The notes under the pieces are model-generated. The model did not search any database, was not told where the DNA came from, and saw only the letters and a list, made by a program, of their open reading frames with translations. Position numbers and translations under genes: made by a program. This document shows positions 8,523 to 18,282 of a DNA stretch of 46,371 nucleotides, piece by piece. The stretch comes from Prochlorococcus sp. AG-402-K16 (GTDB lineage Bacteria; Cyanobacteriota; Cyanobacteriia; PCC-6307; Cyanobiaceae): assembly GCA_003216795.1 (NCBI GenBank), contig QCIH01000011.1:1-46371 (forward strand), given 5' to 3'. Every line of letters starts with the position of its first letter. Position 1 is the stretch's first letter.

Positions 8523-9449
8523 TTGATTAATAACCAATTATATAAATCAAAATATCTGACAATTTTTAAAAGATTGGGAAGTCATAGTGTATTTGCACTT
8601 ATCGCACTAATCGTAATTGGAGGTGCTACGAGAGTCATGGAGGCAGGACTTGCCTGTCCAGATTGGCCATTATGCTATGGATCTTTTTTGCCTTTTAAAC
8701 ATATGAACCTAAGAGTATTTCTAGAGTGGTTTCATCGTCTAGATGCTTTTCTGGTTGGAATATTAATTCTTTTTAAATTTGCGCTTTCAATTATTTGGAA
8801 AAATGAAATTCCAAATTGGTTACCTAAAACTTATTCATTATTACTTTTTCTCGTTATTGTCCAAGGATCCTTTGGGGCTTTAACAGTAATAAACCTGCTT
8901 GATTCATATACTGTTACTGGCCATCTCTTAATAGCTTTTCTACTTCTCATTACAACAATTTCAATAAATCAAAATTTAGAAAATTACGACATTGAAGAGC
9001 CATTAATCTGGTGGAGATTATTATTTTTTATTCCTCTTTTACTTACTCTGATTCAATCTTTTATTGGCGTAAGGCTTTCATCAACCTGGTCAGCGCATAT
9101 TTGCTTATCTTTTAATAAACAATGTCTAATTCTAAATACACATAAATTATTTGCTTTTCCAATTGCTTTCTCAATTTTATTGATTATTGCTATTGCAATT
9201 TATAAGAGAAGTTTGCTTAAGGAAAATTGGAAATATCTCACAACACTTATTTTTCTCTTGTTTTCCCAAATTACTTTGGGTGTTTTAAGTCTTAAAACAA
9301 ATTTAAATGAACCTATTTTTATTATCGGTCATCAACTTAACGCCTCTTTATTTATTGCGATATTAACAACATTAATTTTTAGAAATCCTTTAACCAAAAA
9401 AGATCTAAACCACTCCCTTAATCCTCAAACGGTCGGTATCAACTCATGA
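8523..9449 (+). CDS. ctaA: Heme A synthase (COX15/CtaA family)
   Basis: CtaA hydroxylates the heme O methyl group to make heme A for the terminal oxidase. About eight helices are predicted. Heme-ligand His residues appear in [25 protein letters not shown] and IGHQLNAS, and Cys pairs occur in CPDWPLC and after SAHIC. No in-frame ATG lies before the first helix. The frame is open from a TTG at 8475, but TTG at 8523 is preferred because an AGG lies about 10 bases upstream and the product then begins LINNQLYK, giving about 308 residues. The stop overlaps the ctaB ATG by 4 bases. Confidence 0.93.
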   Translation: MINNQLYKSKYLTIFKRLGSHSVFALIALIVIGGATRVMEAGLACPDWPLCYGSFLPFKHMNLRVFLEWFHRLDAFLVGILILFKFALSIIWKNEIPNWLPKTYSLLLFLVIVQGSFGALTVINLLDSYTVTGHLLIAFLLLITTISINQNLENYDIEEPLIWWRLLFFIPLLLTLIQSFIGVRLSSTWSAHICLSFNKQCLILNTHKLFAFPIAFSILLIIAIAIYKRSLLKENWKYLTTLIFLLFSQITLGVLSLKTNLNEPIFIIGHQLNASLFIAILTTLIFRNPLTKKDLNHSLNPQTVGINS

Positions 9450-10447
9450 ACAGTAGTAACTTTGAAAACTTGAACTATAAATCTTCAATTAGGGATGAAG
9501 TTGTACCTTCAAGAAAAAGATTAACTTTGCCGCCTTGGCTTGAAGTAGCAAAACCTAGATTAATCCCACTTTTACTGGCCACAACTTTGGGAGGAATGGC
9601 TTTAACTGAAGAATGGCCTTTGTCTTCACCTAAACTTATCTGCACTTTAGGAGGAGGCGCTTTGGCAGCAGCTGCAGCAGGAGCTCTTAATTGCTTATGG
9701 GAAATGGAATTAGATAAGAGGATGACAAGAACTAGCAAAAGAGCCTTGCCAGCAGGAAAGTTGTCATCTGAGACTGTATTTTTAGCCGCCGTATCATGTA
9801 CTTTGGCAGCTTCGATGCTTTTAGTAAGTGGTGTAAATTATTTGGCTGCGGGTTTAACTCTTCTTGGTTTATTTAGCTACGTAATTTTATATACAGTTAT
9901 TTTGAAACCTCGTACAACAAAAAACATTGTTTTCGGAGGAGTTGCTGGTGCGATACCGCCCTTAGTTGGAGCGTCTGCTGCCACAGGGCATGTAGGTCTT
10001 AGTGGTTGGTGGTTGTTTGGTTTAGTAATGTTATGGACCCCAGCTCATTTTTGGGCACTTGCAATTTTGTTGAAGGATGATTACGCATCTGTTGGTATTC
10101 CTATGCTCCCTTCTGTTAAAGGATCTGTTTTTACTGCTAAAGCGATTTCTCGTTACGGATGGGCAACAGTTTTAATGAGTATTATGGGAGTCTTTGCTTT
10201 ACCTGAAGGGGGTCTTTTATATGGAATTATGTTATTGCCATTTAATGGAAGACTTTTGCAATTAATAAATGAATTGAAGAAATCTCCTGATGATCTTTCA
10301 AGAGCAAAGTCTCTTTTTAGGTGGTCTATTCTCTACATGTTTGGCATTTGTCTGTTGTTATTAATTTCTAGAACCCAACTATCCGTAGAATTTGAGCAGC
10401 AATCTATGCAAATATTTTTATCTATTGTATCCCTGCTTAGTAATTAA
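9446..10447 (+). CDS. ctaB: Protoheme IX farnesyltransferase (heme O synthase)
   Basis: The 333-residue UbiA-superfamily membrane enzyme farnesylates protoheme to heme O, the substrate of CtaA. The first prenyl-diphosphate motif appears as [15 protein letters not shown] followed by RALPAG, and the second loop as [24 protein letters not shown] is a typical family signature. The first 30 residues are polar. It overlaps ctaA by 4 bases, and both are divergent from the oxidase subunit genes, so heme A supply and oxidase are next to each other but on separate transcripts. Confidence 0.96.
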   Translation: MNSSNFENLNYKSSIRDEVVPSRKRLTLPPWLEVAKPRLIPLLLATTLGGMALTEEWPLSSPKLICTLGGGALAAAAAGALNCLWEMELDKRMTRTSKRALPAGKLSSETVFLAAVSCTLAASMLLVSGVNYLAAGLTLLGLFSYVILYTVILKPRTTKNIVFGGVAGAIPPLVGASAATGHVGLSGWWLFGLVMLWTPAHFWALAILLKDDYASVGIPMLPSVKGSVFTAKAISRYGWATVLMSIMGVFALPEGGLLYGIMLLPFNGRLLQLINELKKSPDDLSRAKSLFRWSILYMFGICLLLLISRTQLSVEFEQQSMQIFLSIVSLLSN

Positions 10448-10486
10448 ATTAGATGTAAAATGTTTTTTAAGTAAATAGTAAGTTTG

Positions 10487-11503
10487 ATGAATTATATAAA
10501 AGTAAAAGGGCTCTCAAAATCTTATTCAGATATCAATGCATTAAAAAATTTATCGATGGAAATTGAAGCTGGCACATTATTCGGAATACTTGGTCCAAAT
10601 GGTGCTGGCAAATCAACACTAATAAAAATACTCGCTACTTTAATAGAGCCTGATAGTGGAGAAGTTTTTATAAATAATATGAATCTGATAAAAAATTCAA
10701 GGGAAATTAGAGAATTAATTGGTTATGTTGCTCAAGACATTGCACTTGATAAAATATTAACTGGTCGAGAGCTTTTGGATTTTCAATCAGATTTATATCA
10801 CATCAACAAAAATAAAAAATTTGAAAGGATAAATAAATTAATAGATCAATTAGAAATGAATGATTGGATTGATCGTAAGTGCGGAACTTATTCAGGAGGA
10901 ATGAAAAGAAGAATAGATCTGGCAGCTGGACTTTTACATTTACCCCAAGTTTTAATTTTGGATGAACCTACAGTTGGTTTAGATATTGAAAGTAGAAATA
11001 TTATATGGCAAATTTTGAAAGATTTGAGAAATAATGGAATGACCATTATTTTAAGTAGTCACTATCTTGATGAAATAGATAAATTGGCAGACAGATTAGT
11101 GATAATTGATGATGGAAGAGTTATAGCAAAAGGGACTCCTGCAGATCTCAAAAATAAATTAGGAGGAGATAGAGTAACTTTGAAAGTAAGAGAATTTAGT
11201 AATCAGGAAGAAGCAAATAATATATCTAAAATTTTATCTTCAATAGATGGAATTAGTCAGATTATAATAAATGAATCTCAAGGATTCTCGATAAATTTCG
11301 TAGCAGATAAGCAAAAAGATTTACTTACGAAGCTAAAAGTGGAATTGGCCTTCTCAAAGTTTGAAATTTTTTCTCTTACCCAAAGTCAGCCAAGCTTGGA
11401 TGATGTATATCTTCAGGCAACTGGGAAAACATTATTGGATGCTGAAATTTCTATGGCAGGGAAAAGAGACCTAAAAAAAGAATCAAAGCAATCCATGCGA
11501 TAA
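10487..11503 (+). CDS. ABC-2 type transporter ATP-binding protein (DrrA-like)
   Basis: The ATPase has Walker A GPNGAGKST near residue 37, Q-loop VAQDIALD, signature YSGGMKRR, Walker B VLILDEPTVGLD and switch His in SSHYLDE. About 100 residues follow the nucleotide-binding domain, as in the DrrA/daunorubicin-resistance exporter family. An ATG at 10487 is preferred to the TTG one codon upstream. It lies 39 bases after ctaB and 49 bases before the matching permease, so it forms a half-transporter pair with that gene. The substrate is unknown. A link to heme A synthesis is suggested only by the gene order. Confidence 0.92.
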   Translation: MNYIKVKGLSKSYSDINALKNLSMEIEAGTLFGILGPNGAGKSTLIKILATLIEPDSGEVFINNMNLIKNSREIRELIGYVAQDIALDKILTGRELLDFQSDLYHINKNKKFERINKLIDQLEMNDWIDRKCGTYSGGMKRRIDLAAGLLHLPQVLILDEPTVGLDIESRNIIWQILKDLRNNGMTIILSSHYLDEIDKLADRLVIIDDGRVIAKGTPADLKNKLGGDRVTLKVREFSNQEEANNISKILSSIDGISQIIINESQGFSINFVADKQKDLLTKLKVELAFSKFEIFSLTQSQPSLDDVYLQATGKTLLDAEISMAGKRDLKKESKQSMR

Positions 11504-11552
11504 AAAAAAATTTTGGTTAATTAACTATAATGAATAGTAATTACTGCTAATT

Positions 11553-12377
11553 ATGGAATTAAAACAGTATAATTTATTTTTTTTATATCAAGAAACATTT
11601 GCCTTAACAAAGAGATTATTTATTCAATTAAAAAGAAGACCATCAACTCTTTTAGCAGGAATATTACAACCAATAATTTGGCTTTTTTTATTTGGGGCAT
11701 TATTCTCTAAAGCTCCTGAAGGTTTTTTACCAGGTGTTGATTCTTATGGGAATTTTTTAGGAGCAGGACTTATTGTTTTTACTGCTTTTAGTGGAGCCCT
11801 AAACTCTGGTCTTCCTTTAATGTTTGATAGAGAGTTTGGATTTCTTAATAGATTACTTGTGGCTCCTTTAACCAGTAGATTATCCATAGTTTTATCTTCT
11901 TTTTTTTACATAACAATCTTGAGCTTTGTTCAGAGTATTGTAATAATGATTGTTTCATACATTTTGGGTTATGGATGGCCCAACTTATATGGTTTAGGCA
12001 TTGTATTTACAACACTAATTTTATTAGTTCTTTTTGTGACATCAATAAGTTTATGTTTAGCGTTTGTTTTGCCGGGACATATTGAATTAATCGCTCTTAT
12101 ATTCGTAATAAATTTACCTCTTCTATTTGCGAGTACTGCTTTAGCTCCAATCTCTTTTATGCCAAATTGGCTGGGCTGGTTAGCTTCATTAAATCCATTA
12201 ACTTTTGCTATTGAACCTATTAGGACTGCTTATACACAAACTATGGATTTAGAATTAGTGGCTTTACATGCCCCATATGGTGATTTAACTTGTAAGAGTT
12301 GTATCTCAATTTTATTTTCTTTAACAGTTTTTTCCTTGATTATTATAAGGCCTCTGTTAAATAGAAAGTTAAATTAG
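11553..12377 (+). CDS. ABC-2 type transporter permease
   Basis: The 274-residue protein has about six membrane helices. Its N-terminal KRLFIQLKRRPSTLLAGILQ and the QPIIWLFLFGALF stretch are typical of ABC-2 export permeases, as is the ASLNPLTFAIEPIRT segment near the C-terminus. It is expected to dimerise and work with the ATPase encoded just upstream, exporting a lipid, drug or polysaccharide-type substrate. The actual substrate cannot be told from sequence. It ends 7 bases before a small acidic unknown protein on the same strand. Confidence 0.9.
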   Translation: MELKQYNLFFLYQETFALTKRLFIQLKRRPSTLLAGILQPIIWLFLFGALFSKAPEGFLPGVDSYGNFLGAGLIVFTAFSGALNSGLPLMFDREFGFLNRLLVAPLTSRLSIVLSSFFYITILSFVQSIVIMIVSYILGYGWPNLYGLGIVFTTLILLVLFVTSISLCLAFVLPGHIELIALIFVINLPLLFASTALAPISFMPNWLGWLASLNPLTFAIEPIRTAYTQTMDLELVALHAPYGDLTCKSCISILFSLTVFSLIIIRPLLNRKLN

Positions 12378-12384
12378 AAATTTT

Positions 12385-12816
12385 ATGCTTTTAAAAAATC
12401 ATTTAATAGAAGTTTTTAAACAAGCCTCTTTAGAAAATAATTTTTTGCTTAAAGAAAATGTTGTTCTTAAGTGGGTCCATAGATTTGGGATTGATTCATT
12501 AAATGATTTATTAATCCATAGTTCACTACAAAAAGAAAATCAGCGTGAAGAAGAAAATCAAGAACATATATCTTTAATTGATGAAGTGCATGAAGAAAAT
12601 CAAGAACAAATTAAGCTTGAATTATCAAAAACTTTTGAAAATATTGAAAAAACAAAGATGGAATCAAATGGCCTGGGAACTGCTAGCAGCAATGAAATAT
12701 CTATCAAAAATAAAAATTCTAATAAAATAAATCAATTTACTGAAACCCCAAAATTACCCCTACCTTATATTAAAAATTTAAGAAAGTGGATTAACAACGA
12801 TAAAAAAGCTAGTTAG
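12385..12816 (+). CDS. Hypothetical acidic protein downstream of ABC exporter
   Basis: I do not recognise this 143-residue protein. Residues 1-50 are predicted helical (FKQASLENNFLLKENVVLKW, then DSLNDLLIHS). Residues 50-115 are Glu/Asn/Gln-rich, low-complexity and probably disordered or coiled, including two near-repeats of EENQE. The C-terminal 25 residues are basic with PKLPLPYIKNLRKW. There is no signal peptide or membrane helix. It lies 7 bases after the permease gene and ends 3 bases before the converging groL stop, so it is likely the last gene of the ctaA-ctaB-ABC run. Confidence 0.6.
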   Translation: MLLKNHLIEVFKQASLENNFLLKENVVLKWVHRFGIDSLNDLLIHSSLQKENQREEENQEHISLIDEVHEENQEQIKLELSKTFENIEKTKMESNGLGTASSNEISIKNKNSNKINQFTETPKLPLPYIKNLRKWINNDKKAS

Positions 12817-12819
12817 CTT

Positions 12820-14565
12820 TTACATCATTCCTGGCATTCCCATGCCGCCCATTCCTGGCATTCCCATGCCGCCCATTCCTGGCATTCCCATGCCACCCAT
12901 ACCCGGCATTCCCATGCCGCCCATTCCTGGCATTCCCATGCCGCCCATTCCTCCCATTGGATCTCCACCAGGTCCTCCAGGGGCTGCTGCTTCAGGCTCT
13001 GGAATGTCTGCCATCGCAACTTCTGTTGTGAGGAGCATAGCTGCAATAGATACTGAATCTTGAAGAGCTAATCTTATTACTTTGGTTGGATCTAATATTC
13101 CTGAATCTTTTAAATCCTCATATTTTCCTGAATTAGCATTAAAGCCTTTGTTAAGTCTTTTAATTTCAGCGACAACTACATCTCCATTAAAACCAGCATT
13201 TTTTGCGATCTGTTTGGTGGGTTCCAAAAGGGCTTCTTTGACTATATTTATCCCTGTTCTTAAATCATCTGAAGATGTTTCACTTAAATTTAAAAGGTCA
13301 TCTGATATTTCAATTAAAGTTTGTCCTCCTCCAGAAACAACACCCTCTTCAATAGCAGCTTTTGTAGCATTAAGGGAATCTTCGATTCTCAACTTTTTGT
13401 ACTTCATCTCTGTTTCTGTAGCAGCGCCTACTTTGATAAGAGCTACTCCTCCGGCTAGTTTGGCTATCCTTTCATTGATTTTATCCTGATCATACTCAGA
13501 TTCAGTTACATTAACTTCCCTTTTTAATTTCTCTACTCTCGCTTTAACTAAATCTTTAGTGTCTTCGAAGGCAACAATTGTAGTTTTATCCTTTGTGATA
13601 GTTATTTTTTTTGCTTTGCCTAAATCATTAATCGATACTTTATCAAGTGTCATCGATTTATCTTCGCTAATTAACTTAGCCCCTGTAAGAATTGCAATAT
13701 CTTCGAGGGCAGCTTTTCTTCTCTCACCAAATAACGGAGCTCTTACGGAAGCAACATTTAAAACCCCACTATTCTTATTTAAAACCAGAGTAGTTAAAGC
13801 CTCTCCTTCGATATCTTCAGCAAGAATTAGAAAAGGTGAGCCTGACTTCTGAATTTCTTCAAGTATTGGAACTAGATCAACTAAAGTTGAGACTTTTTGA
13901 TCAGTTATTAATATTTTAGGATTTTCAAGTTCACAAACTTGTCTTTCTTGGTCTGTTACGAAATATGGAGAACTATAACCTCTATCAAAAGACATACCTT
14001 CAGTTATATCTAATTCTGTTTCTAGTGATTGAGATTCTTCGACAGTTATTACACCATCTGAAGTAACAATATCCATTGCTTTCGAAATTATAGATCCAAT
14101 TTCTTCATCATCTCCAGCACTAACTGTTGCAACTTTTTGGATATCAGAACCATTTAATGAAATACTTTTGGAACTTAATTTTTCTAAGACAAAATCTAGG
14201 CCTGCCTCCATACCTTTTTTTAACTCCATAGGGTTGGCGCCAGAAGCAATATTTTTTAATCCCTCCTGAACCATCTTCTGAGCCAAAATGGTTGCTGTTG
14301 TTGTTCCATCACCAGCACTCTCTTTTGTCTTGGATGCAACTTGTTCTATTAATTTCGCACCTAAATTAGAAATAGGGTTTTCAATCTCGATCTCTTTAGC
14401 AACTGTAGATCCATCTCTTACTATATCTGGTGAACCAAATTTCTTTTCTATTACAACGTTTTTTGCCTTCGGCCCAATAGTAACCTTTACCGCATTAGCA
14501 ACGAAATTAACACCTTTTTCTAGCGCTTCTCTTGATTCATTAGAAAAACTTAACTGTTTAGCCAT
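12820..14565 (-). CDS. groL: Chaperonin GroEL (paralogue without adjacent groES)
   Basis: The 581-residue 60-kDa chaperonin starts [18 protein letters not shown]. The ATP-site loop [14 protein letters not shown] is intact, as are the [11 protein letters not shown] and [12 protein letters not shown] regions. It folds proteins in the cytosol as a double-ring complex, usually with GroES. No groES lies upstream, which matches the second, separately encoded cyanobacterial GroEL. The C-terminal tail is extended by repeats of GGMGMPGM instead of the short GGM tail of model GroEL, and these are encoded by a 24-base tandem repeat. No CIRCE element is visible upstream. Confidence 0.96.
   Translation of the reverse strand: MAKQLSFSNESREALEKGVNFVANAVKVTIGPKAKNVVIEKKFGSPDIVRDGSTVAKEIEIENPISNLGAKLIEQVASKTKESAGDGTTTATILAQKMVQEGLKNIASGANPMELKKGMEAGLDFVLEKLSSKSISLNGSDIQKVATVSAGDDEEIGSIISKAMDIVTSDGVITVEESQSLETELDITEGMSFDRGYSSPYFVTDQERQVCELENPKILITDQKVSTLVDLVPILEEIQKSGSPFLILAEDIEGEALTTLVLNKNSGVLNVASVRAPLFGERRKAALEDIAILTGAKLISEDKSMTLDKVSINDLGKAKKITITKDKTTIVAFEDTKDLVKARVEKLKREVNVTESEYDQDKINERIAKLAGGVALIKVGAATETEMKYKKLRIEDSLNATKAAIEEGVVSGGGQTLIEISDDLLNLSETSSDDLRTGINIVKEALLEPTKQIAKNAGFNGDVVVAEIKRLNKGFNANSGKYEDLKDSGILDPTKVIRLALQDSVSIAAMLLTTEVAMADIPEPEAAAPGGPGGDPMGGMGGMGMPGMGGMGMPGMGGMGMPGMGGMGMPGMGGMGMPGMM
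12826..12954. repeat. 24-base tandem repeat coding the GroEL GM-rich tail
   Basis: Five consecutive 24-base units begin at 12826, 12850, 12874, 12898 and 12922, followed by a partial copy to about 12954. On the + strand each unit reads CATTCCTGG then CATTCCCATGCCGCC. The fourth unit differs (CATACCCGG) and the third has one base change. The units encode repeats of GGMGMPGM and are much richer in GC than the surrounding sequence. The repeat length is a whole number of codons, so gain or loss of a unit keeps the frame. Confidence 0.95.
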
Positions 14566-14696
14566 GTTTACTCGATCTTTTGTCTTATTCTAATCTCCCA
14601 TAGAATCATTTTTAAGGGATATTTAATTAAGTGGGGAAAGCCGAATTTCTTTTAATAGGACATACAAATTAACTCAAATAAGAGTATCTTTAAGTT
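14566..14696. promoter_or_regulatory. Divergent groL / small membrane protein intergenic region
   Basis: This 131-base gap must hold the groL promoter on the - strand and the promoter of the small gene at 14697 on the + strand. I see no TTAGCACTC-N9-GAGTGCTAA (CIRCE) element. The only local symmetry is ACTC-N6-GAGT at 14672-14685, too short to call. Confidence 0.3.
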
Positions 14697-14876
14697 ATGG
14701 AAGGAACAAATAATCTTATTTTTACTCTTACCGCAATCCTCGCGATTGCTATGACACTAATATACTTTCCTTTAAGATTTTTCTTAACATTAACTGCTAG
14801 AAGTCGAAGACTAAAACTTTTACAAAAAATTAGAAGGTTGAGAGATGAATTAGGTCAGCCTTATGAAAGTACATAA
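14697..14876 (+). CDS. Small single-pass membrane protein, function unknown
   Basis: An ATG at 14697 opens a 59-codon frame ending with TAA at 14874-14876, found by direct reading. Residues 8-35 form one hydrophobic helix (LIFTLTAILAIAMTLIYF and on). A basic, probably cytoplasmic tail follows, with ARSRRLKLLQKIRRLRDELG. It is divergent from groL and its stop directly abuts the converging fabG stop. The helix plus amphipathic basic tail and the tight packing support a real gene. I do not recognise a family. Confidence 0.65.
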   Translation: MEGTNNLIFTLTAILAIAMTLIYFPLRFFLTLTARSRRLKLLQKIRRLRDELGQPYEST

Positions 14877-15626
14877 CTAAATACTCATACCCCCGTCTAT
14901 ACTGATTGTCTGCCCTGTAATGTAACTTCCTGCATCACTTGAAACTAAGAATGACACTAAGTTTGCAATTTGAGTACAACTTCCTAATTTTCCTAAAGGG
15001 ATACCTTTAAGTATCTCTTCAGTATTAAGGTTTTCAGTCATCTCTGTTTCTATGAAGCCTGGAGCTATTGCATTTACGTTTATACCTCTTGAAGCAAATT
15101 CTTTAGCGCAAGTTTTGGTAAATCCAATAACTCCAGCTTTGGCGGCAGAATAATTTGCTTGCCCTGGATTTCCAATTATTCCAACAACAGATGAAATATT
15201 TACGATGTTACCACTTCTTTTTTTCATCATAAATTTTGAAGCATATTTTGTACAAAGAAAAACTCCTTTTAAGTTTGTATTTAGTACGTCATCCCATTGT
15301 TCTGATTTCATTCTCATCAATAGTCCATCTCTCGTTATGCCAGCATTGTTAATGAGGATATCAATGGTGCCATTGATTTTGATTATTTCTTCAAAAGCTA
15401 AACTTACAGAATCCTCTTTTGAAACGTCAAATTTTAATTTATGAGCTTTACCTCCCGAATTTTTTATTGAATTTGCAACTTCTTCAGCCTTTTCATCAGA
15501 AGAAGAGTAATTAATAAAAACTTCTGCTCCTAAGCGGCTTAGTTCTAAAGCAATTTCTTTACCAATTCCTCTGCTAGCTCCAGTGATTAAAGCAACTTTG
15601 CCTGATAATGAATCTGTCTTGGACAT
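14877..15626 (-). CDS. fabG: 3-oxoacyl-[acyl-carrier-protein] reductase
   Basis: The 249-residue short-chain dehydrogenase reduces 3-oxoacyl-ACP with NADPH in fatty-acid elongation. It shows the cofactor motif TGASRGIG, INNAGITRDGLL, the catalytic Ser in VNISSVVG and the YSAAK Tyr-Lys pair, and ends in the typical GQTISIDGGMSI. The length and the ITRDGLLMRM segment fit FabG better than other SDRs. It is a monocistronic-looking gene, divergent from ispD with a 92-base gap. Confidence 0.95.
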   Translation of the reverse strand: MSKTDSLSGKVALITGASRGIGKEIALELSRLGAEVFINYSSSDEKAEEVANSIKNSGGKAHKLKFDVSKEDSVSLAFEEIIKINGTIDILINNAGITRDGLLMRMKSEQWDDVLNTNLKGVFLCTKYASKFMMKKRSGNIVNISSVVGIIGNPGQANYSAAKAGVIGFTKTCAKEFASRGINVNAIAPGFIETEMTENLNTEEILKGIPLGKLGSCTQIANLVSFLVSSDAGSYITGQTISIDGGMSI

Positions 15627-15718
15627 TATGAAATTTTATAATTTTCAATCGTAGTACTATTTGTGTAAAGATATTGCTTTTATTTATAATTGTCTAGAAA
15701 ATATTAAGACCTTCTATT

Positions 15719-16390
15719 GTGCACTTTTTAATACCAGCTGCAGGGAGCGGTAGCAGAATGAAAGCTGGAAAAAATAAATTAATTATTGATTTAGAGGGAG
15801 AGTCTTTGATTTATTGGACACTTAAATCTGTATTTTCTGCAAGCTCAACAAATTGGGTTGGAATAATTGGGCAACCGAAAGATAAAAATTTATTATTAAA
15901 TTCAGCAAAGGATTTTGCCCATAAAGTTCATTGGATTAATGGTGGTAACACCAGACAACAGTCAGTTTTTAATGGTTTAAAAGCGCTGCCAAAAGATGCT
16001 GAAAAAGTTTTGATACATGATGGTGCTAGATGTCTAATTAATCCTGAATTGATAGACCTTTGTGCCAAGAAATTAGATGAAAATGAAGCTGTAATTTTGG
16101 CTACTAAAGTAACTGACACAATAAAGATTGTTGATAATGAAGGTTTTATTAAAGAAACACCAGATAGAAATTATTTATGGGCAGCGCAAACTCCTCAGGG
16201 ATTTTTAGTAGATAGATTAAAAAAAGCTCATAAGATGGCAATTGATAATAACTGGAATGTTACAGATGATGCCTCATTATTCGAAATGCTTAATTGGAAA
16301 GTGAAGATTATTGAAGGAACTTATTCAAATATAAAAATTACATCCCCTATAGATTTGAAAATAGCAAAACTTTTTGTGAAAAACCCCTAG
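15719..16390 (+). CDS. ispD: 2-C-methyl-D-erythritol 4-phosphate cytidylyltransferase
   Basis: IspD couples CTP to methylerythritol phosphate in the MEP isoprenoid pathway, which feeds carotenoids, phytol and quinone tails. The 223-residue product begins MHFLIPAAGSGSRM, giving the nucleotide-binding glycine loop with GTG as start codon at 15719. NKLIIDLEGESLI, VLIHDGARCL, AAQTPQGF and VTDDASLFE are the family signatures. No earlier in-frame ATG keeps a normal N-terminus. The stop abuts the convergent S66 peptidase gene with no spacer. Confidence 0.95.
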   Translation: MHFLIPAAGSGSRMKAGKNKLIIDLEGESLIYWTLKSVFSASSTNWVGIIGQPKDKNLLLNSAKDFAHKVHWINGGNTRQQSVFNGLKALPKDAEKVLIHDGARCLINPELIDLCAKKLDENEAVILATKVTDTIKIVDNEGFIKETPDRNYLWAAQTPQGFLVDRLKKAHKMAIDNNWNVTDDASLFEMLNWKVKIIEGTYSNIKITSPIDLKIAKLFVKNP

Positions 16391-17260
16391 TTAAAAAGGT
16401 GTATCGATACTAAGAATGCCATCATCACCATTTAAGGTGGCTTCGTATCCTAAAGGGATGCAAGCATTTCCCGATATGTGGCCTATTGGGAGTTCAAAAA
16501 GAATAGGAAACTCAAACTCTTTGAGTCTTTCAATAATGCATTTTTTTAGTAAATCTTTCCATTCTAAGTCGCAGGAATCATTAGAAAAACTTCCGAATCC
16601 AATACCAGCAATTTCAGAAAGTGTTTTAGTCATTCTGAGGTAAGTCAACATGCGATCAATTTTATAAATATCTTCATTAATATCTTCAAAAATTATTATT
16701 TTCCCTTTGCAATCTGGAAAGTGATTAGTACCAATTAAAAAAGTAGCAATAGTTAAGTTAGAAACGATAATTTCTCCTTTAGCTTTTCCAGCTCTTAAAG
16801 GAATTCCTCTTATGTCCTCAACATATCCCTCAAAAAGTAAATTTCTTAATCTCTCCAGACTCCACTCTGGCTCTTTGAAAAGGCCAGTAACCATTGGGCC
16901 ATGAATAGAACCTATAAATCCTTGAGAATATTTAGATAGTAATAAAGAACATGTATCTGAGAATCCAAGCATTAAACCATGCTGCCAAGAAGGTTCTTTT
17001 TCTAAAAGTCTTGCTGACCCCCAGCCTCCTTTTGCAAAAATGATTAGCTTACTATTTTGTGATTTTTCCAGTTCTTCAAATCTAGTTAGATCATCACCTG
17101 CAAAATAACCAAATTTTTTTGATAGAGAATTATTTTCATTAATTTCCAAGCCCCAATTTTTTAAGATTTCTATGCCTTTTTGAAAATTTTCGTCTTCATC
17201 AATAAAGGAGCCTGGAGCTAAAATATCTATTAGATCACCTTTTTTTAATCTAAAAACCAT
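16391..17260 (-). CDS. Peptidase S66 family LD-carboxypeptidase
   Basis: The 289-residue protein resembles muramoyltetrapeptide LD-carboxypeptidases (LdcA) and the related MccF proteins. FAKGGWGSARLLE is the typical stretch before the nucleophile, GFSDTCSLLL holds the predicted catalytic Ser, IIFEDINEDIYKIDRML the catalytic Glu, and LPIGHISGN the catalytic His. LdcA trims the terminal D-Ala from murein tetrapeptides in the cytoplasm for recycling. No other murein-recycling gene is nearby, so an MccF-like protective role cannot be excluded. The upstream neighbour ubiA ends towards it with 9 bases between. Confidence 0.9.
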   Translation of the reverse strand: MVFRLKKGDLIDILAPGSFIDEDENFQKGIEILKNWGLEINENNSLSKKFGYFAGDDLTRFEELEKSQNSKLIIFAKGGWGSARLLEKEPSWQHGLMLGFSDTCSLLLSKYSQGFIGSIHGPMVTGLFKEPEWSLERLRNLLFEGYVEDIRGIPLRAGKAKGEIIVSNLTIATFLIGTNHFPDCKGKIIIFEDINEDIYKIDRMLTYLRMTKTLSEIAGIGFGSFSNDSCDLEWKDLLKKCIIERLKEFEFPILFELPIGHISGNACIPLGYEATLNGDDGILSIDTPF

Positions 17261-17269
17261 ATTTAGAAT

Positions 17270-18178
17270 TTATGAGGCAATAATAATTCCTAATAAAAGG
17301 AATCCTCCATAAATTGATTGATTTTTGAAGTGATTCCCTATATTTTTTATTGATTGCTTTTCCTCAGGAAATACTTTTAGTATATCTCTCTGCATTAAGA
17401 TTGACGTTGTAAGCCAAATTGGCCAAAAAATAAAATCCATTTGATTAATAAATCCACATAATGCGAGAAAACTAGAAGTTAAAAAATAACAAATTTGAAT
17501 AGTTATTCTTGTATTATTCTGGAGGTTAATAGCGGAACTATTTATTCCAATTTTCATATCAAATTTTTTATCTGCTAAAGCATAAATAGTGTCAAAGCCA
17601 AAAGTCCAAAAAATGGTAGCTAGCCAACAAAACAATAAAACAATACTATTTAAATTCCCTTCATTTGCCGCCCAGGGAATTAATACAGCAAAACCCCAGC
17701 ATATGGATAAGATTAATTGAGGATATTTAAACCATCTTTTGGCAGAAGGATAAATTAAAATAATAGGTAAAGCTAAAAAAGCAAGTGAAATAGAAAGAAG
17801 TCTTCCGGGTTGAGGTAGTGACAAAGTTAAAAAGAAGCTACATAAAATTAAAATGAAAAGAATTGAATAAGCCGTTTTAAGATCGATTTTATTTGCAGCT
17901 AGAGGTCTATTTTTTGTCCTAAAAACTATTTGATCAATTTTTTTGTCCCAAATATCATTAACCACGCAGCCTAATCCACTTACTAGTAGTCCTCCCAGAA
18001 TTATTCTTAGCAACATTAAAATTGTTGGATTAGCATCTGGGGTTAAATATAAACTCCATCCAGCAGGAATGAGTAAGATCATTCTTCCAGTCGGCTTATT
18101 CCACCTTAATAATTCAAAAAAAGTACTTAATTTAAATTGTCGAATTTTATTTTGCATATTACCTATTGTATATTTCAT
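17270..18178 (-). CDS. ubiA: 4-hydroxybenzoate polyprenyltransferase (UbiA family)
   Basis: This membrane prenyltransferase attaches a polyprenyl tail to 4-hydroxybenzoate; in cyanobacteria this serves plastoquinone synthesis. The two Asp-rich motifs are NDIWDKKID near residue 90 and ALADKKFDMKIG near residue 200, both facing the cytosol. WNKPTGRMILLIPAGWSL near the N-terminus is typical. About eight or nine helices are predicted. Two ATG starts are possible, at 18178 and at 18157 (MQNKIRQF); the first keeps 302 residues. It is followed by the S66 peptidase on the same strand. Confidence 0.94.
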   Translation of the reverse strand: MKYTIGNMQNKIRQFKLSTFFELLRWNKPTGRMILLIPAGWSLYLTPDANPTILMLLRIILGGLLVSGLGCVVNDIWDKKIDQIVFRTKNRPLAANKIDLKTAYSILFILILCSFFLTLSLPQPGRLLSISLAFLALPIILIYPSAKRWFKYPQLILSICWGFAVLIPWAANEGNLNSIVLLFCWLATIFWTFGFDTIYALADKKFDMKIGINSSAINLQNNTRITIQICYFLTSSFLALCGFINQMDFIFWPIWLTTSILMQRDILKVFPEEKQSIKNIGNHFKNQSIYGGFLLLGIIIAS

Positions 18179-18282
18179 AACTTTAAATAATCTTACTAGG
18201 ATTAAATGATTTCTATTATTTAATAATCAATCTTGGGTATATTTATTAATGGATTAAAGATATCTGCATCTTATAAAAAGAA

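Noticed and set aside
12826..12954. Tandem repeat considered as CRISPR-like array
   Set aside because: Units are contiguous without spacers and lie in the groL coding sequence.
12842..13063. Pro-rich open frames on either strand across the GroEL tail repeat
   Set aside because: They are shadow frames created by the 24-base repeat of groL; no start context or independent support.
13082..14593. Several long antisense open frames within groL (13082-13489, 13559-13852, 14288-14593)
   Set aside because: They lie wholly inside a strongly conserved chaperonin gene and encode low-complexity Ser/Leu/Ile-rich sequence with no family resemblance.
14672..14685. ACTC-N6-GAGT upstream of groL considered as a CIRCE element
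   Set aside because: Only four matching bases per arm and wrong spacing compared with TTAGCACTC-N9-GAGTGCTAA.
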